37,732 bases of DNA from Desulfocapsa sp. (GTDB lineage: Bacteria; Desulfobacterota; Desulfobulbia; Desulfobulbales; Desulfocapsaceae), in the NCBI GenBank assembly GCA_022712975.1, contig JAFLJO010000099.1:1-37732 (forward strand), written 5' to 3'. Both the position numbers and the translations under genes were made by a program. The notes under the pieces are model-generated. The model saw only the letters and a program-made list of their open reading frames with translations, ran no database searches and was not told the origin of the DNA. Shown in pieces: positions 17,012 through 26,650 of the stretch; position 1 is the stretch's first letter, and every line of letters starts with the position of its first letter.

Positions 17012-18817
17012 ATGCCAGACACTTTTTCTGCTTCACCAGCACATACTTTTCATATTCCTGTTATGGGAACGGGATTTTCCATAGACACTCCATTGAGAGT
17101 AGCCAGATACGGTATTTCTTCATCCATATCCATTGTGGATGATGTGTTAATCGAGCAGATACGAAAGTATCACTGTGAAAAGGAAAATGAACCTTACGAA
17201 GAAATTGTAAACAGTAAAAATTCCCGTACACTCCGGATTACAGCATACCTGAATCTTGTAGATCGTTTGGTGGCCAGGCAGGTCGATATATTACAAAAGT
17301 CACCTTTTGATAAAGGCAGTGAGATAACAAAGTATTATGAAATGCTTCCAGATCATGCACCACTGAAAAAGAGTTATCTGAAAATGCTGAAATTATCAGA
17401 TGGTTCCGAGAAGATATCAACCCAGGATTTGCTCCGCAGTCAGGCTGTTCCCGGTAGCATCGATGTGAATATCATGACCAAACTTGACCGGAATCAGTAC
17501 AACAAGGGAGAAATGCTTCCACCAATGTATGCCGATGCCATGAGTGCTCTTCGTGGCTTTGCAGAAAGTACTCTTTCTGCGTCAATAGTGTTTTCTGCAG
17601 GGATTAATAAACGACTTTACAGATATATGACGGAGTTTAAAGACTTTTTCCCAGACAAAAATGGGGACACAAAGAAAAAAATTATCCTGAAGGTAAGTGA
17701 TCATCGGTCATCTGAAATTCAGGGACGATTCATTGCTAAATTAGGGTTATGGGTGTCGGAATTCCGCATCGAATCAGGGCTGAATTGCGGTGGGCATACC
17801 TTTCCTTCCAAAGGGTTTCTGATGGGAGTAGTTTTGGAGGAATTTAAGCGAAAAAAGAATGAACTTCGTGAAAAACTTGCTCCCATGTATGCCAAGGCTC
17901 TTTCTGCAAAAGGAGAATTTGCCGGCAAACTTCCAGATAATTTTAAAGTCACGGTACAGGGTGGAGTGGGAACCGCTGCGGAACATGACTTTTTACTGAA
18001 TTATTACAGTGTTGACAGTGTCGGCTGGGGGACTCCGTTTTTGCTTGTCCCTGAAGCGGTACTTATGGATGACGTGAACATTAAACGTCTTATGGAAGCC
18101 TCGGGTGACGATGTTTTTCTCAGCGATGCATCACCTCTTGGAGTACCTTTCTGGAACATGCGTACATCCACCAGTGAGGATTTGCGTCGCAGGCGGATAA
18201 AAGAAGGTAAGCCCGGATCGTCTTGTCCCAAGGGATTTGTCGGTTTTAATACAGAATTTACCAGGAAGCCGATATGTCTGGCATCTCGTGCATATATTAA
18301 TAAGAAACTTGAGGCTCTTCCGAAAGAAGGTCACTCTCCTGAAGCCTATGAAATAATCAAAGAAAGAATACTCGCTAAGTCATGTGTTTGCCATGAACTT
18401 AGTGGAAATGCAACAATACCGCTCGGCATTGATACTGATCCTGATACTGCGGCTACTGTTTGTTGCGGCCCGGGGATTGTTGATTTCTCAAAAATTGCCA
18501 CGCTCCAGGAAATGCTTGATCATATTTATGGTCGTCTCTCATTAATCACATCGAGTGACCGGCCTCATATGTTTGTGAAAGAACTTAGCCTTTATGTTGA
18601 TTATCTCCGCAAAGAAGTAGATAATTTTCCACTGGGACTTAGCGTTAATAATGCTTCTTTTCTAGGGGGGATGAGGGAAAACCTGCTTAAAGGTATCGAC
18701 TATTATCAAACACTTTCAAGTGAGCTTGTCGAAGATTCCCGAGAGAAGTTTTTGGCGGGTCTACAAAACATGAAGACAGCATTGGAACCGCTTTTTCTCG
18801 AAAAAGCTAAAATGTAA
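17012..18817 (+). CDS. Large cysteine-containing protein of unknown function
   Basis: A 601-residue cytoplasmic protein without signal peptide or membrane segment; GAGG precedes the ATG. I know no assigned function. The start (IPVMGTGFSIDTPLRVARYGISSSISIVDD) and the later SGLNCGGHTFPSKG (about 255-268) and VQGGVGTAAEHDFLL segments resemble beta/alpha-barrel flavoenzymes of the nitronate monooxygenase or glutamate synthase type, including a Gly-rich phosphate-binding-like loop. Further cysteines cluster in the C-terminal half: GSSCPKG (about 403), RKPICLAS (about 421), KSCVCHELSG (about 456) and TVCCGPG (about 483), a possible Fe-S or zinc site. I infer a redox enzyme; this is not established. 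Monocistronic; ends 4 bases before the convergent DUF1456 gene. Confidence 0.85.
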   Translation: MPDTFSASPAHTFHIPVMGTGFSIDTPLRVARYGISSSISIVDDVLIEQIRKYHCEKENEPYEEIVNSKNSRTLRITAYLNLVDRLVARQVDILQKSPFDKGSEITKYYEMLPDHAPLKKSYLKMLKLSDGSEKISTQDLLRSQAVPGSIDVNIMTKLDRNQYNKGEMLPPMYADAMSALRGFAESTLSASIVFSAGINKRLYRYMTEFKDFFPDKNGDTKKKIILKVSDHRSSEIQGRFIAKLGLWVSEFRIESGLNCGGHTFPSKGFLMGVVLEEFKRKKNELREKLAPMYAKALSAKGEFAGKLPDNFKVTVQGGVGTAAEHDFLLNYYSVDSVGWGTPFLLVPEAVLMDDVNIKRLMEASGDDVFLSDASPLGVPFWNMRTSTSEDLRRRRIKEGKPGSSCPKGFVGFNTEFTRKPICLASRAYINKKLEALPKEGHSPEAYEIIKERILAKSCVCHELSGNATIPLGIDTDPDTAATVCCGPGIVDFSKIATLQEMLDHIYGRLSLITSSDRPHMFVKELSLYVDYLRKEVDNFPLGLSVNNASFLGGMRENLLKGIDYYQTLSSELVEDSREKFLAGLQNMKTALEPLFLEKAKM

Positions 18818-18821
18818 CTTC

Positions 18822-19337
18822 TTACTTTTCCCTTTTAACCCATACTTTTTCTGTTCTGGAAACTGTTTCCCGATTAACAGGCCTTTTCTTGTATAAGGAA
18901 AGGCCCTGCAGGAAATGACGGAGGAACTGGTCACCACATTCTTTGTAATGTTTGTGACCTTTTTTTCTGAAAAAAGATGACAATTCTGATTTGGAAATTT
19001 CCATTCCCGAAAGCTTGAATACCTCCAGCATATCCCTTTCCTGATAGATCAGAGCTATACGGATTTTTCGTAAGACATCATTGTTGCTGAGAACTTCTGG
19101 TGCTGGTACCGAAGGTTTATTTAAGGATCCCCGGTAAAAAATAATCAAACCGTCGAGGAATGTATTCAGCAGGGATTGAGAGCAAAGAACAAATCCCTGC
19201 TCATCCTCTTTTTTAAGTAAGGTATATAACTTGATCTCCTGTGACTCCTGTTGCTGAGCCTGGAATATCTGTAACATGTCCTTGTCTTTTAGATCAAGGC
19301 TGTAGCGAATTTTTCGGAGTATGTCGTTGGCAAGCAA
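18822..19337 (-). CDS. DUF1456 family protein (YehS-like), two tandem domains
   Basis: About 171 residues in two homologous halves, each with the DUF1456 pattern: NDILRKIRYSLDLKDKDMLQIF...LLKKEDEQGF..CSQSLLNTFLDGLIIFYRG and NDVLRKIRIALIYQERDMLEVFKLSG...ELSSFFRKKGHKHYKECGDQFLRHFLQGL. The function of the family is unknown. The open frame extends upstream to a GTG at 19394, but that stretch is the aspS terminator hairpin and the extra residues do not match the family, so I place the start at TTG 19337 (giving MLANDILRK). No Shine-Dalgarno is evident; the start is uncertain. Confidence 0.8.
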   Translation of the reverse strand: MLANDILRKIRYSLDLKDKDMLQIFQAQQQESQEIKLYTLLKKEDEQGFVLCSQSLLNTFLDGLIIFYRGSLNKPSVPAPEVLSNNDVLRKIRIALIYQERDMLEVFKLSGMEISKSELSSFFRKKGHKHYKECGDQFLRHFLQGLSLYKKRPVNRETVSRTEKVWVKREK

Positions 19338-19365
19338 TGGGATACACAAAAGTTGAATGAATTTT

Positions 19366-19407
19366 GAGAAAAAGCTGCCAGTCACTCTTTTCACTAGTGA
19401 CTGGCAG
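19366..19407 (-). terminator. Intrinsic terminator of the hisS-aspS operon
   Basis: On the minus strand a perfect 12-bp stem (19407-19396 with 19386-19375, 9-base loop) is followed by CTTTTTCTC. It begins 15 bases after the aspS stop. Confidence 0.85.
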
Positions 19408-19421
19408 AAGGATATACCAAA

Positions 19422-21218
19422 TCAGGAGTCTTTACTTTCCTTCCAGTCAGGACGCAGATAAAGCTCAGTGAGCTGCTTTCTTGCAACTCCTGCCGGTGCC
19501 TCGGTGAGAGGACAGGTTGCACGTTGGGTCTTTGGAAAAGCGATGACGTCACGAATGGAATCGCTTCCAGTGATGATCATCAGCAATCGATCCAAACCAA
19601 AGGCCAGTCCGCCATGGGGAGGCGCACCAAGCTCAAGTGCGCGGAGAAGAAAACCGAACTTATCATTGGCCTCTTCTTCACTGATACCAAGAGCCTTTAA
19701 TACCTTAGACTGAATATCACGCTGATGGATACGGATGGAGCCGCCACCAATCTCGGTTCCATTTAAAACCAGATCGTAGGCTCTGCTGTAAACAGATGCA
19801 GGGTCACTTTCCAGCTTGTCCAGATCTTCGTCCTTCGGAGCTGTGAAAGGATGGTGAAGTGCTTGGAAACGCTTTTTGTTCTCATCATATTCCACGAGTG
19901 GGAAGTCTGTCACCCAGATAAAATTAAAATTCTTCTTGTCCAGTAATTCAAGGCGGCGGGCAATTTCCACCCGAAGTTCACCAAGAACCGGAAAGACCAC
20001 AGATTCTTTGTCAGCACCAAACAAGAGCAAATCACCTTCTTCCGCATCAAGAGCCTTGGTCATGGCTCCACGCTCTTCATCACTGAAGAACTTGGCAATG
20101 GGTGATTGCCAGTTGCCATCCGCCTTCATTTTCACCCAGGCAAGTCCTTTGGCACCAAACTGGGCTGCATAATCGGTGAGCTTATCAAGTTCCTTGCGGG
20201 AAAAAGTTGCACACCCTTTAGCATTAATGGCACGAACGGTTCCGTCGCCATCTGCTATGGAACGGAACACTTTAAATGAACAGGTTTTGGCAATCCCGGA
20301 AAGATCCACAAGCTCAAAGCCAAAACGGGTATCAGGTCGATCAGTACCAAAGCGATTCATGCACTCATCATAGCTGATTCTCTTAAATGGTGGAGCCACC
20401 TCAATATCCAGAGTATCTTTAAAGAGCTTGGCGATCATCCCTTCGGTGATTTCAATAATCTGCTCCTCGTCCATAAAGGAGAGCTCCATATCAATTTGAG
20501 TGAATTCAGGTTGACGATCGGCACGCAGATCTTCATCACGAAAACATTTTACGATTTGATAGTAGCGATCTATGCCGCCAATCATGAGCAGCTGTTTAAA
20601 GAGCTGGGGAGACTGGGGCAGGGCATAGAATTTTCCTGCATTAACACGGCTTGGAACCAGGTAATCCCTGGCACCTTCAGGAGTGGAGCGGGTGAGCATG
20701 GGAGTTTCCACTTCCAAAAATTCCATGTCGTTCAGGTAAGTCCGTATGGATTGTACGGCTTTATGGCGCAGGTAGAGCTTTGCAGCCATCTCTGGACGTC
20801 TGAGATCCATGTAGCGGTATTGAAGACGGATGGTGTCTGAGACTTCGCTTTCTTCGTCGAGTGGGAACGGCGGGGTTTCAGAAACATTCAGGATACGCAG
20901 CTCCCGAACAAAGATTTCAATCTCGCCTGTGTCCAGTTTTTTGTTGGCCATGCCTTCAAGTCTGGCTTCGACCTTGCCACGAATGGCAATAACCCATTCA
21001 CTGCGAAGTTGGTGCGCTTTGTTATGCACTTCGGGGCTGACCTCGGGATTGAATATGATCTGGGTGATGCCATGGCGGTCACGGAGATCGATAAAAATAA
21101 CCCCGCCGTGGTCACGTCTGCGTAGTACCCAGCCCATGAGGATTACTTCATCACCGATATTGGCACTTGTAAGATCGTTGCAAGAATGACTTCTTCGGAG
21201 GGTTCCCATTGATTCCAT
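19422..21218 (-). CDS. aspS: Aspartyl-tRNA synthetase
   Basis: Class IIb synthetase that charges tRNA-Asp (or tRNA-Asp and tRNA-Asn if non-discriminating, common in this phylum but not decidable here). About 598 residues: OB-fold anticodon-binding domain (GWVLRRRDHGGVIFIDLRDRHGITQIIF), class II motif 2 (QIVKCFRDEDLRADRQPEFTQIDMELSF), the bacterial GAD insertion (about 290-410), VTDFPLVEYDE, HHPFTAPKDED and motif 3 (GLAFGLDRLLMIITGSDSIRDVIAFPK). I choose ATG 21218; ATG 21209 is equally possible, and the TTG at 21242 is unlikely. It is 66 bases downstream of hisS. Confidence 0.96.
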   Translation of the reverse strand: MESMGTLRRSHSCNDLTSANIGDEVILMGWVLRRRDHGGVIFIDLRDRHGITQIIFNPEVSPEVHNKAHQLRSEWVIAIRGKVEARLEGMANKKLDTGEIEIFVRELRILNVSETPPFPLDEESEVSDTIRLQYRYMDLRRPEMAAKLYLRHKAVQSIRTYLNDMEFLEVETPMLTRSTPEGARDYLVPSRVNAGKFYALPQSPQLFKQLLMIGGIDRYYQIVKCFRDEDLRADRQPEFTQIDMELSFMDEEQIIEITEGMIAKLFKDTLDIEVAPPFKRISYDECMNRFGTDRPDTRFGFELVDLSGIAKTCSFKVFRSIADGDGTVRAINAKGCATFSRKELDKLTDYAAQFGAKGLAWVKMKADGNWQSPIAKFFSDEERGAMTKALDAEEGDLLLFGADKESVVFPVLGELRVEIARRLELLDKKNFNFIWVTDFPLVEYDENKKRFQALHHPFTAPKDEDLDKLESDPASVYSRAYDLVLNGTEIGGGSIRIHQRDIQSKVLKALGISEEEANDKFGFLLRALELGAPPHGGLAFGLDRLLMIITGSDSIRDVIAFPKTQRATCPLTEAPAGVARKQLTELYLRPDWKESKDS

Positions 21219-21284
21219 AATTATATTAGTAACTTTGAACAAGTTACATTCCGTGGTTATATTTTAAAAAAATTAAAGTATTAG

Positions 21285-22535
21285 TTATTGGCATCTTAGC
21301 AAAAGTGAAGATGCTATTTCCTTGTTGTCAGAATGTATTTCAATATCTTGCTGTTCCTGAGTTTGCATATTTTTCAGCACAGCATGTCCCTGCTCAAGTT
21401 CATTCTCGCCAATAATGAGAACAAACCTGGCGTTTAGCTTGTTTGCCTGTTTCATCTGGCTTTTCAAACTGCGTCCTTCGTAATCCATGGCTATATTTAA
21501 GCTGTTCTGGCGCAGGGTATGAGCAAGAGAAAATGCAAATTCAGATGCTTTTTCGCCAAGACCGGCAACAAAGAGATCGACCTTGGCGCTGTCTATTTTT
21601 ACTTCCTGTTGTTGCAGAAGAAGCACAAGACGTTCCATCCCAAGCGCAAAACCAATCCCTGGAACCTTAGGGCCGCCAAGTTTCTCAACAAGACCATCGT
21701 AGCGGCCACCGGCACCAACCGCTGCCTGAGCACCAAGATCGCTAGTGATAAACTCAAAAGTGGTACGGGTATAATAATCAAGACCTCGAACCATAAATTT
21801 ATTTAAACTGTATTGTACGTTAAGACTATCTAATCCTTTTTGTACAGAAGCAAAATGGTCATCACAGTCATTGCAAAGATGTTTTTGAATAGACGGCGCT
21901 TCTTCAACCTGTTCCCTGCATTTTGGATTTTTACAGTCAAGAACCCGTAGAGGGTTTGTTGTGCTGCGCCTGTTACAATCATCACAAAGCTCATTTTTAC
22001 GATCAGCAATAAAGGTAAGTAATATTTCACGAAATCCGGGACGGCAAACCGGGCAGCCAAGAGAGTTCATCTCAAGGCTTACTGGTATTCCAAGCTCTTC
22101 AAGAAGCATGGCACCCATGGCCATGAGTTCGGCATCAACCCGTGGATTAGGGGTTCCAAGCACTTCAATATCCATCTGGTGAAACTGGCGTAAACGTCCC
22201 TTCTGGGGACGTTCGTGGCGAAACATCGGGCCAATGGTAAAAAGTCTCTGGACCGGTTTCTGGACATACAGCCCATGTTGGATATACGCACGAAGAAGAG
22301 ATGCAGTGGCTTCAGGACGCATGGTTATCTGTTTATCGACAAAGGTATACATCTCCTTTTCAACGATATCAGTGGCTTCACCAATGGAACGGGCAAAGAG
22401 CTCCGTTTTTTCCAGTATGGGCATGCGAATTTCGGAGAAATTGAAACGTGAAAAAATATCACGACCAGTATTTTCTACTTTCCGCCACAATTCCACTTCA
22501 CTGGGTACGATGTCTTTAAAGCCGTTCAGGGCCAT
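21285..22535 (-). CDS. hisS: Histidyl-tRNA synthetase
   Basis: Class IIa synthetase of about 416 residues. Motif 2 is FTIGPMFRHERPQKGRLRQFHQMDIEVLG; the histidine-specific boxes are GLDYYTRTTFEF and GAGGRYDGLVEKLGG; motif 3 is GIGFALGMERL. A cysteine-rich insert (CDDCNRR...CKNPKCR...CNDCDDH) may bind zinc, as in several bacterial HisRS. Start: GGAGG and GGAG stand just upstream of both a GTG (22544) and an ATG (22535); I take the ATG, which gives the usual MALNGFKDI start. The TTG at 22559 lies in the ribosome binding site and is rejected. First gene of hisS-aspS. Confidence 0.96.
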   Translation of the reverse strand: MALNGFKDIVPSEVELWRKVENTGRDIFSRFNFSEIRMPILEKTELFARSIGEATDIVEKEMYTFVDKQITMRPEATASLLRAYIQHGLYVQKPVQRLFTIGPMFRHERPQKGRLRQFHQMDIEVLGTPNPRVDAELMAMGAMLLEELGIPVSLEMNSLGCPVCRPGFREILLTFIADRKNELCDDCNRRSTTNPLRVLDCKNPKCREQVEEAPSIQKHLCNDCDDHFASVQKGLDSLNVQYSLNKFMVRGLDYYTRTTFEFITSDLGAQAAVGAGGRYDGLVEKLGGPKVPGIGFALGMERLVLLLQQQEVKIDSAKVDLFVAGLGEKASEFAFSLAHTLRQNSLNIAMDYEGRSLKSQMKQANKLNARFVLIIGENELEQGHAVLKNMQTQEQQDIEIHSDNKEIASSLLLRCQ

Positions 22536-22666
22536 TATTTTCACTCCAATTCCTCCCAAAAATTCTTTGTCAAAAAGAATAAAATAAAACGCAATTACTG
22601 CAAAATGTCAAGTATATGCAGACCGTACAGGGAAAAAACACTATTTCCTGATAAATTAACCTGTAT

Positions 22667-22693
22667 TTGATAAAAAAATACTGTTGTTATAAT
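22667..22693 (+). promoter_or_regulatory. Candidate pcnB promoter
   Basis: TTGATA (22667-22672) and a perfect TATAAT (22688-22693) are separated by 15 bases, slightly short. The element is in the 270-base divergent region between hisS and pcnB and reads toward pcnB, about 113 bases before its ATG. Confidence 0.45.
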
Positions 22694-22812
22694 GGACTGA
22701 CTTTATTATGCGGCAACCATGTCCTTGACAAACCGGAACAAGCAAGTCATTATCTATTGTTCATATTGAAGTAATATCAGATTATTCCTAGAGACTTGTT
22801 TTTTATTTGCCT

Positions 22813-24150
22813 ATGACCTTTTCCAACGAACCTCGAATCATCACCGCCGATAATCATCCCATCCGGCATCATATGATTGACAAGGATGCCATGAAAGTGC
22901 TGCGCATACTGCGTGACAACGGGTATGCCGGGTATCTGGTCGGGGGAGGTGTACGTGATTTGTATCTTAATAGATCGCCGAAAGATTTTGATATTTCCAC
23001 CGACGCCCGTCCCGGACAAGTTCGAAAACTTTTTCGAAACAGCCGAACCATTGGCAGACGTTTTCGTCTGGTTCAGGTCTTTTTTCATGGCAAAGAAATA
23101 GAAGTTTCCACTCTCCGTTCCTTAAGTGAATATGATCTTGATGGCCCGGAAGTCGTACTTGCACCCAATAATACCTATGGAAGTCTAGGGGAAGATGCCC
23201 AACGTCGTGATCTTACCGTCAATGGTCTGTTTTACGAGATTGAGAATAACACCATTATTGATTACATAGGCGGGATTGATGATCTTGATAAATCCGTTGT
23301 GCAATTTGTGGGAGAGCCTGTGCGGCGCATCACCAGAGATCCGGTACGCATGCTGCGGGCAATCAGACATGCGGGGAGACTTGGGTTTCGTATTTCGCCT
23401 GAAAGTTGGCAGGCCATCTGTGAGAATCATGGAAAACTCACCCTCTGCCCGCCATCACGAATTCGGGATGAATTTTTTAAGGATCTGCACAGTGGCGCCT
23501 TGTCCGAATGGTTGAAACTGGCTCTGGATACGGAGCTGTTCTTCGATATTTTCGGATTATACAAAAAACCACTTTCTCAAAAAGAAGGTGCAGAAGAGAG
23601 ACCTTATCGTGAACAGCTAGCGGCTATTGCAAAGGTCGTTGACCGATGTTCAAATCTGGCAAAAGAATCTGGCAAACGAGGGCTTGCCAATGACTTCCTG
23701 CTGGCTTTGGTTCTGGTTCCCTGGGCCAACGCCAAATTTGATTTGGTACAACAGAGATTAAAAGGTTCCGAAGCATTCAGATTTTCAAAAACCCTTCGTG
23801 AAGAGTTAGATAAAGGGTTGGGGGTTCAGCTGAACCTGCGGCGTTCCATCCGCCAGGAAATGGTAATACTGCTTTCCAATTTGCCGCAGTTTCTCAGATA
23901 TCATGAGAGTAATTCATGGCCGAAATGGATCAAAAAGAAGAGTTATTACAAGTCCTGCTCACTGTTCTGTGAGCTATACGCCGAATCTCTCACCGGAAAT
24001 CAGGCTGAACTTCCTGTTTCACCTTTGAAACAGGAGTATCGTTCAACGCCAACGGAACAATCCCGTTCTAAAGGGAGGCGAAGCCACAGGAAGAGCTATA
24101 ACCCCTCATTCTCGTCAAAAAAGAAAGGGATTTTTGGCTTAAAAAAGTAG
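22813..24150 (+). CDS. pcnB: Poly(A) polymerase I / CCA-adding-type nucleotidyltransferase
   Basis: Class II nucleotidyltransferase of about 445 residues. The catalytic head shows GYLVGGGVRDLYLNRSPKDFDISTDA with the paired DFD aspartates near 56-58, followed by RTIGRRFRLVQVFF, EVSTLR, EDAQRRDLTVNGLFYE and RITRDPVRMLRAIRHAGRLGFRI. The LVGGGVRDL...RRFRLVQV pattern and a basic C-terminal tail (KGRRSHRKSYNPSFSSKKKG) favour PcnB, which adds A tails to RNA and promotes decay, over a CCA-adding enzyme; the distinction cannot be proved from motifs. ATG 22813 is chosen over TTG 22807. It is convergent with icd. Confidence 0.88.
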   Translation: MTFSNEPRIITADNHPIRHHMIDKDAMKVLRILRDNGYAGYLVGGGVRDLYLNRSPKDFDISTDARPGQVRKLFRNSRTIGRRFRLVQVFFHGKEIEVSTLRSLSEYDLDGPEVVLAPNNTYGSLGEDAQRRDLTVNGLFYEIENNTIIDYIGGIDDLDKSVVQFVGEPVRRITRDPVRMLRAIRHAGRLGFRISPESWQAICENHGKLTLCPPSRIRDEFFKDLHSGALSEWLKLALDTELFFDIFGLYKKPLSQKEGAEERPYREQLAAIAKVVDRCSNLAKESGKRGLANDFLLALVLVPWANAKFDLVQQRLKGSEAFRFSKTLREELDKGLGVQLNLRRSIRQEMVILLSNLPQFLRYHESNSWPKWIKKKSYYKSCSLFCELYAESLTGNQAELPVSPLKQEYRSTPTEQSRSKGRRSHRKSYNPSFSSKKKGIFGLKK

Positions 24151-24209
24151 CAGCAGTGGCTGAAACCGAATACCAAATATCTTCTTTCTTCTACCCTCAG
24201 GGCATCATA

Positions 24210-26435
24210 TTACAGTTTATCAATAATCGCATTAAAGGTTGCACTTGGGCGCATGGTCGCGGAAACCTTTTCAATCTCCGGCATAAAGTAACCACCAAGA
24301 TCAACAGCCTCTCCCTGACAACTAATCATCTCATCAACAATTACTGCTTCATTGTCACTAAGTTCTTGTGCAACCCGGGTAAACCTGACCTGTAGATCAG
24401 TGTCTTTTGTTTGTGCAGCCAAAGCTCTTGCCCAGCTGAGAGCCAGATAGAAATGACTCCCACGGGTATCAAGCTCGCCAACTTTTCTGGATGGTGATTT
24501 TTCATTTTCGAGAAAATTCCCGATGGCCTGATCAAGGGTCTCAGCAAAAAGAGCTGCCTTTTCATTATTGTATGTCGCACTTATATGTTCAAAGGACGGC
24601 ACCATAGCACAGAATTCACCCAATGAATCCCAGCGCAGATGCCCTTCTGTCACAAACTGTTGAACATGTTTGGGAGCAGATCCTCCAGCTCCTGTTTCAA
24701 ATAATCCGCCACCATTCATCAGGGGTACAATGGATAACATTTTAGCACTGGTTCCAAGCTCTAAAATGGGAAAAAGATCGGTGAGATAATCACGCAGAAC
24801 ATTTCCGGTTACAGTAATTGTATCATCACCTTTTCTAATACGGGCGAGGGACTCCCGCATACCTTCTATGGGAGTTACCACACGTACATCAAGGCCGCTT
24901 GTGTCATGATTTGAAAGATATTTATTCACCTTGGCAATAATCTCAGCATCGTGACCACGTTTTGGATTAAGCCAAAAGAGTGTTGGTGCCCCGGTTGCCT
25001 GGGCACGGGTTACGGCAAGTTTTACCCAGTCCCGAATGGAGGCATCTTTTGTCTGGCACATTCTGAAAATATCTCCTTTTTCAACAGACTGCTGAAGAAG
25101 GATTGTACCGCAATCATCAACAACGCGAATAGTGCCATTTGCAGGAGCTTCAAAAGTCTTATCGTGCGAACCATACTCTTCGGCCTTCTGTGCCATAAGT
25201 CCAACATTGGACACACTACCCATAGTAGCTGGGTCAAAAGCACCGTTCTTCTGGCAATCAAGCACCACTTCCCGATAGATGGTTGCATAACAGCGATCAG
25301 GAATCATGGCATTGGTATCGTGGAGCTTGTCATCTGGGCCCCACATTTTACCACCATCACGAACCACAACGGGTATAGAGGCATCTATAATAATATTATT
25401 GGGAACATGAAGGTTTGTAATCCCATTGCTGGAGTCCACCATGGCAAGCTCACAATTACTTTCATAAACTGCCATTATATCTTTCTTGATCGTATTCTTT
25501 TGTGTCTCAGGCAAGGACTCTATGCGATCATACACATCGGCAAGGCCGTTATTCACATTGACTCCAAGGCTTGCAAACAATTCTCCGTGCTTATCAAAGA
25601 CATCCTTATAAAATACAGAAACACAATGTCCGAACATAATAGGATCGGATACTTTCATCATGGTGGCTTTCAGGTGCAGTGAAAGAAGCACCCCATCTTT
25701 TTTTGCCTCTGCAATCTGTGCTTTAAAAAACTCACGTAAGCTTCGCACATTCATAACAGAGGAATCAATCACTTCCCCTGCAAGCAGTGGAATTTTCGCA
25801 TTTAAAACGGTGACCTCACCACCTGCGGCCACATACTCAATTCTTGCATCCCCTGTAGAAGCCACGGTGGTTGATTTTTCAGTTCCATAAAAATCCCCGC
25901 CATCCATATGACTTATCCGGCATTTTGAAACCTCAGGCCATGGCTTCATCATGCGATGGGGATTTTTCTGCCCGAATCGTTTCACAGAGGCTGCTGCACG
26001 GCGGTCAGAATTTCCTTCACGAAGTACAGGGTTCACAGCGCTACCAAGAACTTTTGAATATCGACGGTTAAATTCCTTTTCTTCATCAGTCCGTGGTTCT
26101 GCCGGATAATCTGGAATGGTATACCCCTTATTCTGTAGCTCTTTAATCGCATCTGTCAGCTGTGGGATGGACGCACTGATATTTGGTAATTTAACGATAT
26201 TGGTTGACGGCTCTTTTGCGAGCCTGCCAAGTTCGCTTAAATCATCCGGAATCTGTTGTTCAGGAGTGAGGTTTTCAGGAAAGTTTGCAATAATACGACC
26301 GGCTAAAGAGATATCTTTTTCCACCAATGAAAATCCTGATCCTTTGGTAAATCCTTGCAATATTGGTAACAATGAGTAGGACGCAAGGGCAGGTGCTTCA
26401 TCAATTTTAGTGTAAATAATTTCCTGGATAGTCAT
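24210..26435 (-). CDS. icd: NADP-dependent isocitrate dehydrogenase, monomeric type
   Basis: Converts isocitrate to 2-oxoglutarate with NADP in the TCA cycle. The 741 residues match the monomeric IDH family (about 740), unrelated in length to the usual 420-residue dimeric enzyme. Typical segments: [67 protein letters not shown] (substrate-binding Ser/Arg region), [24 protein letters not shown], and [16 protein letters not shown] near the C-terminus. GAGGAG precedes the ATG. Monocistronic between pcnB and dnaA. Confidence 0.97.
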   Translation of the reverse strand: MTIQEIIYTKIDEAPALASYSLLPILQGFTKGSGFSLVEKDISLAGRIIANFPENLTPEQQIPDDLSELGRLAKEPSTNIVKLPNISASIPQLTDAIKELQNKGYTIPDYPAEPRTDEEKEFNRRYSKVLGSAVNPVLREGNSDRRAAASVKRFGQKNPHRMMKPWPEVSKCRISHMDGGDFYGTEKSTTVASTGDARIEYVAAGGEVTVLNAKIPLLAGEVIDSSVMNVRSLREFFKAQIAEAKKDGVLLSLHLKATMMKVSDPIMFGHCVSVFYKDVFDKHGELFASLGVNVNNGLADVYDRIESLPETQKNTIKKDIMAVYESNCELAMVDSSNGITNLHVPNNIIIDASIPVVVRDGGKMWGPDDKLHDTNAMIPDRCYATIYREVVLDCQKNGAFDPATMGSVSNVGLMAQKAEEYGSHDKTFEAPANGTIRVVDDCGTILLQQSVEKGDIFRMCQTKDASIRDWVKLAVTRAQATGAPTLFWLNPKRGHDAEIIAKVNKYLSNHDTSGLDVRVVTPIEGMRESLARIRKGDDTITVTGNVLRDYLTDLFPILELGTSAKMLSIVPLMNGGGLFETGAGGSAPKHVQQFVTEGHLRWDSLGEFCAMVPSFEHISATYNNEKAALFAETLDQAIGNFLENEKSPSRKVGELDTRGSHFYLALSWARALAAQTKDTDLQVRFTRVAQELSDNEAVIVDEMISCQGEAVDLGGYFMPEIEKVSATMRPSATFNAIIDKL

Positions 26436-26561
26436 AAAAACTCCTCGAATTCATTCTATAATGGGATAATCGTATATTCAAAAAACAATACCTTATACGA
26501 TTTGTCGGCGCAAAGCCATATTGAAACAGATAGATGCAAAGAAAAGAGGTGCTTCGGGGGA

Positions 26562-26640
26562 TAAAAAAAGAGTAACTTGCATGATGATTTATTGAGTGAA
26601 ACGATTTAATAAATCATCATACAAGTTACCAAAAAGAAAG
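26562..26640 (-). terminator. Long-stem terminator-like hairpin after dnaA
   Basis: Arms of 22 bases (26572-26593 and 26608-26629) are complementary except one position, with a 14-base loop. On the minus strand the stem is followed by TCTTTTTTT, so it can end dnaA transcription. It starts about 20 bases after the dnaA stop. The stem is longer than most terminators and could derive from a small repeat. Confidence 0.7.
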
Positions 26641-26650
26641 GAATTACAAC

